NCBI GenBank assembly: GCA_964546125.1
Contig: CAZJIS010000042.1
Span: 1 to 16,146 of the forward strand
Direction: 5' to 3'
Length of the DNA stretch: 16,146 nucleotides
Source of the DNA: Phil1 sp964546125
GTDB taxonomy: Bacteria > Bacillota > Clostridia > Christensenellales > CAG-138
Part shown: in pieces, positions 6,017 to 11,929 of the stretch
Position numbering within the stretch: position 1 is the first letter of the stretch
Layout: the number at the start of each line of letters is the position of its first letter
Translations under genes and position numbers: made by a program
Notes under the pieces: model-generated
What the model saw: only the letters and a program-made list of their open reading frames with translations
Databases searched by the model: none
Told to the model about the DNA's origin: nothing

Positions 6017-8497
6017 TTACGGTTTGGGCGTGGCAACGACATCGGAAGTCCAATCGGGCATCACGCCGTCAAGATACTCCGGCTCAATAAAGCTTGCGTC
6101 GAGCGCGTTGATGACGAGGATATCCTTATATGCGTCCTGCTTTTCCAAATAGGGGTTTCCCGCGAGCGCGGCGTCCGTCCATGTGCGGGCATAGTCCACA
6201 TCGAACACCCACGCGGGGAGGAAGCGCACATCCCGCGCGCCGCCGTTGGGCGCTTTGAGGCGCACATACATCAGCCGTCCGGCCCAAATATCCGCGTGCA
6301 CGCGTTCGATTGCCTTATCCTCGAGCGTGCCGAACGCGTTCTTGGCGATAATGCCGCTTTTAACCGCCTCCAGGATGCGATCCATTGGCATGAACTGCGG
6401 TGCGCTCGCCTCAATGCCCGTGAGCTTTGTGTTGCCCATCCAGTTGACGGCGAGCACGCCCTCATCGGAAACCGTAACCACCAGCCGCTCGAAGGTCTGC
6501 GCCGTGTCGTACTTGGTGACCTGATCGGCCCTGCCGATATCCAGCACGGGGATGCCGTCGATCTCCCGCAGGAACACCACCCAGTAGGCGTTGCAGCCGC
6601 CTACTGTCATCGAGCCGGTCCAGCACTTCGCGGGCGTTGTGAAGGCGTAGACGAGGTCGTCGGCACCAAGTTTTGCCTTGATATCGCTTGCAATTTGGAT
6701 TGCCTGCGCCTCGGTGGTTTGCAGCTGAACGCTGTTTCCGCGATTGGGAGAAGCGTAATATGCGCCCTCGGGCGCGGGCTTCATGTTGTGCTGCTCCATA
6801 AGGTCATATGGGGCGTTATTGTAGAACATGCCGCCCGGGGAGTTCCGCTCCCCGTAACCCACCGAAAATTTGCCGGGGTAGGCGGAGCCTGCGATAGGAA
6901 ATTCGCCGTAAAAATAATTCCCGTTCGAGGCGTAGGTTGAGATGTCGACGATCTGCGGCACGATTTTCTCCGGCGCGTTGTCATACCACTGCCGGAACAT
7001 TTCAACTTGCGCTTGCGCGTCCTCAAGGGTGAGCGTCGGGTCGCCCGAGCCGGGGTCGGGTTTCCAAGTTCCGGCTTTGACTGCCTCAAGGTCCTTTTGC
7101 GCGGGCAGCAGCAAATATTCCTGGATAAACGCCTTGGTCATGCGACCGTCGTAACCAGTCATCTCGACGCCGGGCACAAAAAGCGCCGCAAACGCTTGCG
7201 CCTGGGCCTGCGTAAAATCATATAGAACGCCGCCGTGGACCTTGTATTCTTCAAAGTCCGCGTAGGTGCTAAGCTTTGCGTCCATCTTGAGGGAGAGCTT
7301 TGGAGAAAGCGCATATTCGCCCTTGAGGCTCCCGGTGTAGCCGATCTCCCCGGCGATGGAGGCGCCGTTTTCCTTACGCTCCTTATAACCTGCTCCCTTA
7401 CTGCCGATGATCTCGACCTCCGGCGTAGGCTGGCAGGCGGTCGTAAAGCAGGTGAGCAGCAGCAGCGCCGAGAGCAGCGCCGCGGCGAGCTTTGCGCTTG
7501 CGCCCGACGTGCGGCGCATGAACACGCCGCGGATGCGCTTTTCGGCCGTTTTGCGCGTGCCGCCTTCGGCCATGCCAAGGGCCGGCCTTGCATAAGATTC
7601 GCGCGCGAACAGGGAGAGGACCAGCGCCGCATATGCCTGCTTCCCACGGCCGTCTAAGCGGCGCACGACCTCACAGTCGCAGGCCGTTTCCATATCCGCC
7701 CGCATTTGGCCAACCGCGAGCCACGCGAAGGGATTGAACCAGTAGATGGCGTTGAGCGCGCACAGCAGCAAAACAAACAGATGATCCCCCCGCTTGATAT
7801 GGGTGAGCTCATGCCGCAATATAAAGCGCGCCTGTTCGTCATCCAATTCCGCGAGGGTGTTGAGCGGCGCGAGCACCGCGCCAGGGAAGATGGACGCGGG
7901 CGCTCCTTCTCCGCGCTGGCCGATGAAGCGAACGTTTTTGCCAAGGTTGCATTCAACCCGCACCTCCTCGAACAGCGCGCAAAGCCTTTCGGGCGGCGGG
8001 GTGGCAAGGGCCTTAACGCGCTTTCGCAAAAAGACCGCGAGGGCCGCAAGGTACGCAAAACCAACCCCCACGCCCGCAAGCCAGAGAATGAGGAGAATTT
8101 CCCCCATCGAAAGCGTTTTTTTATGGGCATCCCCGGCGGCCCCGGCAAGCCCGGCCTGCGCGGGCGCCGCAAAGGCCTCGCGGGTATTTTCCGTTCCCGT
8201 TCCCGCCGTATTTTCCGCGTTTGCCGCGCCTTCCGCATCCGATAGGAGCACGGCGCTTTTCTCTTGTTCAAAAAGCGCATTCATCGCTTCCGTTTCGGCA
8301 GCGGGAAGGACGATGAGACGCACGGAGCTCTCGAACGTAACGGGCAGCATCAGCCGCGCAAGCAGAAGCCCCCAGAGCGCGAAGTGCAAGAACGGGGACA
8401 TTTTATCCTTAAAAACGCGCTTCACCAGCATGATCGAGCCGTACAGAATGCCGGAATAGACGGTGATTTCGAGCAAAGTCTCAAGTGTTTTCATCAT
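6017..8497 (-). CDS. M56-family (BlaR1/MecR1-like) membrane metallopeptidase receptor with long lipoprotein-like C-terminal domain
   Basis: An 826-residue membrane protein, probably the signal-sensing partner of the BlaI repressor encoded just upstream. N-terminal helices lie near 8-25, 36-55 and 132-156. The peptidase has HELTH (229-233) as zinc ligands and catalytic Glu, and METACDCEVVRR, whose Glu270 is the likely third ligand. A fourth helix (about 338-354) ends in LTCFTTACQPTPE, which resembles a lipobox but is internal. The remaining ~470 residues are extracellular. They show no penicillin-binding SxxK/YGN pattern and resemble the clostridial lipoprotein family I recall as DUF6034 (YKVHGGVLYDFTQAQAQAF, then a QKDLEAV helix). 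The family name is from memory. In BlaR1 relatives, signal binding activates cytoplasmic proteolysis that removes BlaI. Start 8497 (ATGATG) follows GGGGGAT and overlaps blaI by 17 nt; 8494 is equally possible. Confidence 0.9.
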   Translation of the reverse strand: MMKTLETLLEITVYSGILYGSIMLVKRVFKDKMSPFLHFALWGLLLARLMLPVTFESSVRLIVLPAAETEAMNALFEQEKSAVLLSDAEGAANAENTAGTGTENTREAFAAPAQAGLAGAAGDAHKKTLSMGEILLILWLAGVGVGFAYLAALAVFLRKRVKALATPPPERLCALFEEVRVECNLGKNVRFIGQRGEGAPASIFPGAVLAPLNTLAELDDEQARFILRHELTHIKRGDHLFVLLLCALNAIYWFNPFAWLAVGQMRADMETACDCEVVRRLDGRGKQAYAALVLSLFARESYARPALGMAEGGTRKTAEKRIRGVFMRRTSGASAKLAAALLSALLLLTCFTTACQPTPEVEIIGSKGAGYKERKENGASIAGEIGYTGSLKGEYALSPKLSLKMDAKLSTYADFEEYKVHGGVLYDFTQAQAQAFAALFVPGVEMTGYDGRMTKAFIQEYLLLPAQKDLEAVKAGTWKPDPGSGDPTLTLEDAQAQVEMFRQWYDNAPEKIVPQIVDISTYASNGNYFYGEFPIAGSAYPGKFSVGYGERNSPGGMFYNNAPYDLMEQHNMKPAPEGAYYASPNRGNSVQLQTTEAQAIQIASDIKAKLGADDLVYAFTTPAKCWTGSMTVGGCNAYWVVFLREIDGIPVLDIGRADQVTKYDTAQTFERLVVTVSDEGVLAVNWMGNTKLTGIEASAPQFMPMDRILEAVKSGIIAKNAFGTLEDKAIERVHADIWAGRLMYVRLKAPNGGARDVRFLPAWVFDVDYARTWTDAALAGNPYLEKQDAYKDILVINALDASFIEPEYLDGVMPDWTSDVVATPKP

Positions 8498-8882
8498 TGC
8501 TATCCCCCGCGGCATCCCCGCCAAGCCTGGCGATGAGCTGCTGCAGCTCGGCCCGCTCATTCTCGGTAAGGCCGCTTTGTTCGATCATGTTCGCAAGGAG
8601 CAGGCGGCGGCTGTCCTGCGTGAGCTTCGAGAGGATGGAGCGGCTCTCGGATTCGATGCAGTCCTCCCGCCGCACGAGCGGGCGGTAACGCCGGTTGCCG
8701 CTGACGGTCGCATACGATAGAAGCCCCTTTTGCGTCATGCGCTTGAGATAGGTCGAATAGCTGCTGCTATTCCAGCAAAGCGTGGTGTTTGTAGCCTCGA
8801 TGAGCTCCGAGAGGAACAGCGGGGAGGTCTCCCATAACGCTTCCATCAAAATCCATTCCTGGCGCGACAACGTTTCTTTCAT
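8481..8882 (-). CDS. BlaI/MecI/CopY-family transcriptional repressor
   Basis: A 133-residue winged-helix repressor. Residues 1-70 are the DNA-binding domain, with the SRQEWILMEALWE helix and recognition segment SSYSTYLKRMTQKGLL followed by the wing YATVSGNRRYRPLV. The C-terminal part is helical and would dimerise. In this family the repressor binds a palindrome over its own promoter and is inactivated when the M56 partner is triggered. The ATG at 8882 was chosen for its GGAGGGG at good spacing rather than an upstream ATG six codons earlier. Its 3' end overlaps the receptor start, a typical blaI-blaR arrangement. The target regulon beyond this operon is unknown. Confidence 0.93.
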   Translation of the reverse strand: MKETLSRQEWILMEALWETSPLFLSELIEATNTTLCWNSSSYSTYLKRMTQKGLLSYATVSGNRRYRPLVRREDCIESESRSILSKLTQDSRRLLLANMIEQSGLTENERAELQQLIARLGGDAAGDSNDENT

Positions 8883-8925
8883 TCCGAACCCCTCCTGCAT
8901 GCGGCCATAACAGCAGCCGCTTTGT

Positions 8926-8943
8926 GCTCTACAATTATAGAGC
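8926..8943. promoter_or_regulatory. probable BlaI-family operator
   Basis: GCTCTACAATTATAGAGC is an 18-bp inverted repeat with 16 of 18 positions symmetric. It contains CTACAATTATAG, close to the CTACAnnTGTAG-type boxes of BlaI/CopY proteins. It covers the whole -10 hexamer of the blaI promoter, so bound repressor would block polymerase directly. Confidence 0.75.
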
Positions 8944-8962
8944 GTAAAGCGATGGACGTCAA
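8934..8962 (-). promoter_or_regulatory. promoter of the blaI-receptor operon
   Basis: The minus strand has TTGACG (8962-8957), a 17-bp spacer and a perfect TATAAT (8939-8934), a strong sigma-A promoter. The start of transcription would lie near 8927, giving a leader of about 45 nt before the ATG at 8882. The operator palindrome overlaps the -10. Confidence 0.85.
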
Positions 8963-8963
8963 C

Positions 8964-8976
8964 TGCAATGATTGCA
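8964..8976. promoter_or_regulatory. second palindrome just upstream of the blaI -35
   Basis: TGCAAT-G-ATTGCA is a perfect 6+1+6 inverted repeat ending one base from the -35 hexamer. Its sequence differs from the BlaI-type box, so it may bind a different regulator. Function is inferred from position alone. Confidence 0.4.
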
Positions 8977-9014
8977 AATCGTTGCGCGGCGCTCGCCCGG
9001 TCCAGCCGTGCTCA

Positions 9015-9173
9015 TCAGCCGCACGCGCAAACCGCAAGCGCGTTTTCCAGCACGCCCTCGTTTTTGTTTACAATAATATCCTGCTTGGGCGTAACCTGAC
9101 AGGCTGCAAACAGCAAAAGGAACAGGAGCGGATATAGATAGGCGCGCGCCTTTTTATATGGACTCATCATCAT
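9015..9173 (-). CDS. 52-residue lipoprotein, possibly a truncated copy of the receptor's extracellular domain family
   Basis: A short minus-strand gene. It reads MMMSPYKKARAYLY, a hydrophobic core, LLFAACQVTPKQ, then IIVNKNEGVLENALAVCACG and tandem stops TGATGA. The basic N-terminus, hydrophobic stretch and FAAC are a lipoprotein signal sequence with Cys25 as the lipidated residue. CQVTPK...VNKNEG resembles the ACQPTPE segment of the M56 receptor at 8497-6017 and the N-terminus of related clostridial lipoproteins, which normally run to several hundred residues. AGGAG sits 5 nt before the first ATG, and a strong promoter lies about 215 nt upstream. It may be a remnant cut off by a deletion that placed it next to the blaI promoter, or a real mini-lipoprotein. 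The intact start region favours recent decay or retained use. Confidence 0.6.
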   Translation of the reverse strand: MMMSPYKKARAYLYPLLFLLLFAACQVTPKQDIIVNKNEGVLENALAVCACG

Positions 9174-9195
9174 TTCTTCTCCTACTCTTTTGATG

Positions 9196-9220
9196 GAGGG
9201 AGGACCTAGCCCCCCCCCTC
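9196..9220 (-). promoter_or_regulatory. GC-rich leader hairpin before the small lipoprotein gene
   Basis: In minus-strand RNA, GAGGGGGG can pair with CCUCCCUC over 8 positions, one of them G-U, closing a loop of about 9 nt. It ends 22 nt before the lipoprotein ATG and lacks a U tract, so it is not a standard terminator. The run of nine G residues makes the sequence prone to slippage. Confidence 0.4.
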
Positions 9221-9234
9221 AAACCCATGGGATT

Positions 9235-9267
9235 CTACGGCACTATCAAATGCAAGAAGCTTTTCAC
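9235..9267 (-). CDS. possible 10-codon leader peptide
   Basis: GTG at 9267 opens MKSFLHLIVP followed by TAG. A ribosome-binding sequence AAGGGAG lies six nt upstream. It sits between the promoter and the hairpin of the small lipoprotein leader. No run of a regulatory amino acid is present, so any attenuation role is speculative. Confidence 0.25.
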   Translation of the reverse strand: MKSFLHLIVP

Positions 9268-9388
9268 GCCTTTCTCCCTTAAAAGTCGTTGAGTCCCGAT
9301 GTAAAAATATATCAAAGCCGCTATGCTTCGGGCGTGCGCTCTCTAACTTGAACAGAATGTGGACGAAATGGTTATCTTTATAAATAAT

Positions 9389-9417
9389 ATAATAGGAAGA
9401 AGCCCTCGCTCTGTCAA
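9389..9417 (-). promoter_or_regulatory. promoter of the small lipoprotein transcript
   Basis: TTGACA (9417-9412), a 17-bp spacer and TATTAT (9394-9389) form a near-consensus sigma-A promoter reading leftwards. Transcription would start near 9382, leaving a leader of roughly 210 nt before the lipoprotein ATG. Confidence 0.75.
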
Positions 9418-9502
9418 CTTCCCCCGGCAAAGCGTAACAAAATATTCATGATCGGGCCGCAGCGGAATCTTTGCGCCTTATCTGGCCGCGCGCCGTGCGG
9501 GG

Positions 9503-9511
9503 TGGTATACT
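9503..9511 (+). promoter_or_regulatory. extended -10 promoter of the DUF488 gene
   Basis: TGGTATACT matches an extended -10 (TG-N-TATACT), about 50 nt before the ATG at 9562. The -35 region is not consensus. Confidence 0.45.
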
Positions 9512-9561
9512 GAAAAAAAGCCTCGACGCTTTACCGGGGCATGTAAGGAGGGAGGAGCGCG

Positions 9562-9927
9562 ATGGAAATTGCCATCAAGCGCATTTACGAGCCCGCCGGG
9601 GAGCGGGATGGCGCGCGCATTCTCGTGGACCGCCTTTGGCCGCGCGGCGTTTCCAAGGAAAAGGCGCAGTTGAGCGCATGGCTCAAGGATGTGGCTCCGA
9701 GCCCCGGGCTGCGCGCGTGGTTCGGCCACCGCGAGGAGCGCTTTGAAGAATTTGCCGGGCTGTACCGCGCGGAACTCGAGGCCGATCCCGCAAAACGCGC
9801 GGCCGTCGGGGAGCTGCTGCGCCTGAGCAAAGAGGGGAATGTGACGCTTCTTTACGGCGCAAAAAACCCCGCCGCCAATCAGGCGGCGGTGCTGCAGGCG
9901 TATCTTGCTCAAAAGGCGGCGCGTTAG
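9562..9927 (+). CDS. DUF488 (YeaO-like) family protein
   Basis: A 121-residue cytoplasmic protein of the DUF488 family. It carries the hallmark ILVDRLWPRGVSKEK near residues 20-34, the AWFGHREERFEEF segment and the conserved end-strand VTLLYGAKN (about 93-101). These are small globular proteins of unestablished biochemical function that are often seen near stress or metal genes. Length is typical. GGAGG with a 6-nt spacer precedes the ATG, and two GGAGG repeats are present there. Its last codons carry, on the opposite strand, the intrinsic terminator of the convergent cyclase gene, whose stop codon lies only 7 nt away. Confidence 0.9.
   Translation: MEIAIKRIYEPAGERDGARILVDRLWPRGVSKEKAQLSAWLKDVAPSPGLRAWFGHREERFEEFAGLYRAELEADPAKRAAVGELLRLSKEGNVTLLYGAKNPAANQAAVLQAYLAQKAAR
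9861..9890 (-). terminator. intrinsic terminator of the cyclase gene, inside the DUF488 coding region
   Basis: On the minus strand CCGCCGCC, a 5-nt loop and GGCGGCGG form a perfect 8-bp stem. Two G residues and six T residues follow. This is a textbook Rho-independent terminator for the gene ending at 9935, yet it lies wholly within codons of the convergent gene. Confidence 0.8.
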
Positions 9928-9934
9928 GCTGCGC

Positions 9935-10588
9935 TCAAAGCGATGCGGGCAGCAGCGCCACGGCGCGGATTGGCGAACCGTCCGCGTCGATGTGCTTAAG
10001 AGGCAGCGCGCACAGCGTGAAGAGCGCATCGCCCACGAGGTGCAGGTTCGCGAGATTTTCGATGATTATGATTTCGCTTTTTTCAAGCAGCTTTTTGTGC
10101 AGCGTCAGGTTCGCGTCGGCGATCGGGTCGAGACCGATCGTGTCGAGGCCGATGCCCTTTTTGCGGCCGGCAATCAGATAATCGGCCACCGCGCCGTCAA
10201 TGCAGGGATAGTCGCCGAAATAGTGCGGCGTGCCCCAGTGCTCGGCAAAGCCCGTGCGAAACAGCAAAAAATCCGCGCGGTCGGCTCGCTCGCGCTGTTT
10301 TTCAATGCGCTCCATCGTGATGAGCCCGCCCTCTTGAAGATCGGTGCAATCGATGATGCACGCGGGGCCGACGAATTGGGTGATGGGGAAAAGGTCGAGC
10401 GTGGTCCTTCCCGCAAAAAGGTGCGCGGGGGCGTCCATGTGCGTGCCGGTGTGCGTGTACATCGAGAGCAGCGTCTCGCGGAACCCATCGGCCTCATAGG
10501 AGTTCGCGGGCGTAAATTTGGGGCCTTCCGTGCCGGGGTAAACCGGCATATCCGGCGAAATAACGTGCGTCAAGTCGATAACTTTCAT
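9935..10588 (-). CDS. cyclase family protein (kynurenine-formamidase-like metal hydrolase)
   Basis: A 217-residue cytoplasmic enzyme of the cyclase/KynB-like family, which hydrolyses amide or lactone-type substrates using a divalent metal. The defining motif HTGTHMDAPAH (46-56) supplies the metal ligands, and the N-terminus KVIDLTHVISPDMPVYPG is typical. The central FLLFRTGFAEHW and the GLDTIGLDPIAD region also fit. The ATG at 10588 has AGGAAGGA just upstream; a start 10 codons earlier lacks a site. No tryptophan-degradation genes are nearby, so the kynurenine role is not supported and the substrate is open. It is transcribed alone and ends in the terminator at 9861-9890. The upstream -10 is unclear; TATAAA lies near 10628. 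Confidence 0.9.
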   Translation of the reverse strand: MKVIDLTHVISPDMPVYPGTEGPKFTPANSYEADGFRETLLSMYTHTGTHMDAPAHLFAGRTTLDLFPITQFVGPACIIDCTDLQEGGLITMERIEKQRERADRADFLLFRTGFAEHWGTPHYFGDYPCIDGAVADYLIAGRKKGIGLDTIGLDPIADANLTLHKKLLEKSEIIIIENLANLHLVGDALFTLCALPLKHIDADGSPIRAVALLPASL

Positions 10589-10743
10589 GTTGTCCTTCCT
10601 GTGCGGGCGCTTGCGCACCCGTTTTTATAATCATGCGGTGCTTTCGCGGCGGGCCGGGCTGTTTTTGATATTGGACGAGCTCCGAAGGCGAGCGCAAAAC
10701 GAAACGCTCCGGCTCGATCCTACCATGCGGCCGGAGGCAAAAC

Positions 10744-10777
10744 GCCCGCGGGGGCCTTGCGGATTCGATATGCGGGC
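10744..10777 (-). terminator. terminator-like hairpin after the carboxypeptidase gene
   Basis: GCCCGC and GCGGGC can pair over 6 bp with a loop of about 22 nt, directly after the carboxypeptidase stop. The minus strand continues GTTTTG, so the T tract is short. Weak candidate. Confidence 0.35.
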
Positions 10778-10783
10778 AATTTG

Positions 10784-11554
10784 CTAATTCCCACCCGAAT
10801 CGCCGAGATACTCTTCAAGGCAAAGGCCGCGTTCGTAGATCTCCGTCGCCGCGTCGATCCCAACGTAGCGAAAATGCCAGGGTTCGTAGATCACGCCCGT
10901 CAGGTGTTCCTTCTCTTCAGGGTAGCGCAGAATGAAGCCGAACCGGTGGGCGTTTTGCGCAAGCCATTGCCCCTGCGCGGTCTTCCCATAAGCATCGTCG
11001 GCGCAGTTATGGCTTTCGCAGAGGATGTCCATCGCAAGCCCCGTCGAATGTTCGCTCCTGTCGCCGGGCATCGCCCTGACCGGGTTGTTATAGGGGTCGC
11101 TGCCGTAATTCGGGTCCTGCGCGATGCGGTTTTGCCAAATGGCGGTTTGTGTTTGCATCGAACGGTAGGCGCTGTTGACGATGAATTTTCCCACGCCCTC
11201 CTCGCGCGCCGCCTCAAACATTTGGAAGGCGGCCCGCCCCGCCGTACGTTCGACCTTTTGGCGGCTGTCGTCCATCAAAACCACGCTGCTTTCCATCACA
11301 TCCGATAGGGGCGCCAAATTTGCGGCTTCGCCCTTGAGGGGATGCTCCCAATTCACAAGCACGAGGTAGTCCGTGGGCGCATCTTTGCCCGGCAGCCATC
11401 GTGCCGCAAAAACGCCGTTGCTCCATAGCAAGCGGATCAGCAAAGCACAAACGCCCGCGAGCAAAAGCACTAGGGCAAGCGTGAAAACGCGGCGCGCCTT
11501 TTTCCGTTTGCGGCGCTTGGCCGCTTGCACATTCATGCGTACCGGGCGTTCCAT
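10784..11554 (-). CDS. VanY-type D-alanyl-D-alanine carboxypeptidase (M15B family), membrane-anchored
   Basis: A 256-residue enzyme that removes the terminal D-Ala of peptidoglycan stem peptides outside the membrane. A basic start (KRRKRKKARR) and one helix (about 23-43) make a signal anchor. The M15B zinc site is SEHSTGLAMD (167-176; His169, Asp176) together with EPWHFRY (224-230; Glu224 catalytic, His227 ligand). The conserved NSAYRSMQTQ (127-136) is also present. Length fits single-domain VanY/DdcY proteins. The ATG at 11554 follows GGGGAG at 6 nt; a second ATG six codons later is less well placed. It has a strong promoter of its own. No vanR/S or vanH/A/X genes are present, so there is no support for a glycopeptide-resistance cluster; housekeeping peptidoglycan trimming is more likely. 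Confidence 0.93.
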   Translation of the reverse strand: MERPVRMNVQAAKRRKRKKARRVFTLALVLLLAGVCALLIRLLWSNGVFAARWLPGKDAPTDYLVLVNWEHPLKGEAANLAPLSDVMESSVVLMDDSRQKVERTAGRAAFQMFEAAREEGVGKFIVNSAYRSMQTQTAIWQNRIAQDPNYGSDPYNNPVRAMPGDRSEHSTGLAMDILCESHNCADDAYGKTAQGQWLAQNAHRFGFILRYPEEKEHLTGVIYEPWHFRYVGIDAATEIYERGLCLEEYLGDSGGN

Positions 11555-11623
11555 ACTTTTCTCCCCGAGGCCGTTCTCTTTTTATTCTATCGCGCAGCTG
11601 CGGCCGAGTTGTTTTCTGACCTT

Positions 11624-11652
11624 ATAGTAGAAGATAAATGCTCCGTTGTCAA
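11624..11652 (-). promoter_or_regulatory. promoter of the VanY-type carboxypeptidase
   Basis: TTGACA (11652-11647), a 17-bp spacer and TACTAT (11629-11624) form a good sigma-A promoter. It would give a leader of about 60 nt before the ATG at 11554. Confidence 0.75.
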
Positions 11653-11818
11653 TTTCGCTCCGCGCGCGGTCTTGCGCTGAAGTCGAAGCTCCTCAATTTT
11701 TTTGATGCGGGCGCAGGCGCTCATCGCCGCCTGTCGAGCACGGCAACAGTTGTAAAATGCGCAATTGCCGCAACGGGCGGCCCGCGCCCGAAGGCGGTTG
11801 CGCCGCATGGGCAGCCGT

Positions 11819-11846
11819 TTGCGTTTTAATCGATTTTATGTATAAT
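11819..11846 (+). promoter_or_regulatory. promoter of the cysteine desulfurase
   Basis: TTGCGT, a 16-bp spacer and a perfect TATAAT (11841-11846) read towards the ATG at 11930. The predicted start near 11853 gives a leader of about 77 nt. Confidence 0.65.
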
Positions 11847-11857
11847 AAAACCGCCGC

Positions 11858-11871
11858 CGCTTTGCAAAGCG
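11858..11871. promoter_or_regulatory. 14-bp perfect palindrome at the desulfurase transcription start
   Basis: CGCTTTGCAAAGCG is a perfect inverted repeat beginning 12 bp after the -10. Its position suits a repressor operator. The regulator is not identifiable from this window. Confidence 0.45.
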
Positions 11872-11929
11872 CATTGGCCGGGGTGCCGCGCGCTGCTGAA
11901 AATCCAGAAACGGCGGCTGTAAGAGGATT

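Larger units (their letters stand above)
9174..9561. other. intergenic region with divergent promoters and a structured leader
   Basis: This stretch separates the lipoprotein gene (minus) from the DUF488 gene (plus). On the minus strand it has a strong promoter (9389-9417), a possible 10-codon leader peptide (9235-9267) and a GC hairpin (9196-9220). On the plus strand it has an extended -10 (9503-9511). It is AT-rich around 9380-9400. The minus-strand frame 9206-9420 is open and protein-like in composition but has no plausible start codon or ribosome site. Confidence 0.7.
11555..11929. other. divergent intergenic region between carboxypeptidase and cysteine desulfurase
   Basis: This holds the carboxypeptidase promoter (minus, 11624-11652), the desulfurase promoter (plus, 11819-11846) and a 14-bp palindrome (11858-11871). 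A Cys-containing minus-strand open frame (11587-11808) lies between them. It has no ribosome site and runs through the carboxypeptidase promoter. No RNA gene was recognised. Confidence 0.65.

Noticed and set aside
5966..6940. Plus-strand open frame (324 codons) opposite the M56 receptor 3' half
   Set aside because: It is antisense to a well-supported gene, has no recognisable domain, and its start lies in the exporter promoter/terminator area without a ribosome site.
9209..9220. Run of nine C residues as a phase-variation tract
   Set aside because: It lies in an untranslated leader and not in a coding frame that could be switched. It could equally be a sequencing slip. It is recorded only as part of the leader hairpin.
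9478..10029. Minus-strand frame of 183 codons across the DUF488 gene and its 5' region
   Set aside because: It runs antisense through the DUF488 gene and overlaps the cyclase 3' end and terminator. It has low-complexity Arg/Ala composition and no ribosome site.
10784..11554. Glycopeptide-resistance locus because of the VanY-type gene
   Set aside because: None of vanR, vanS, vanH, the ligase or vanX is present, and single VanY-like carboxypeptidases are common in Clostridia.
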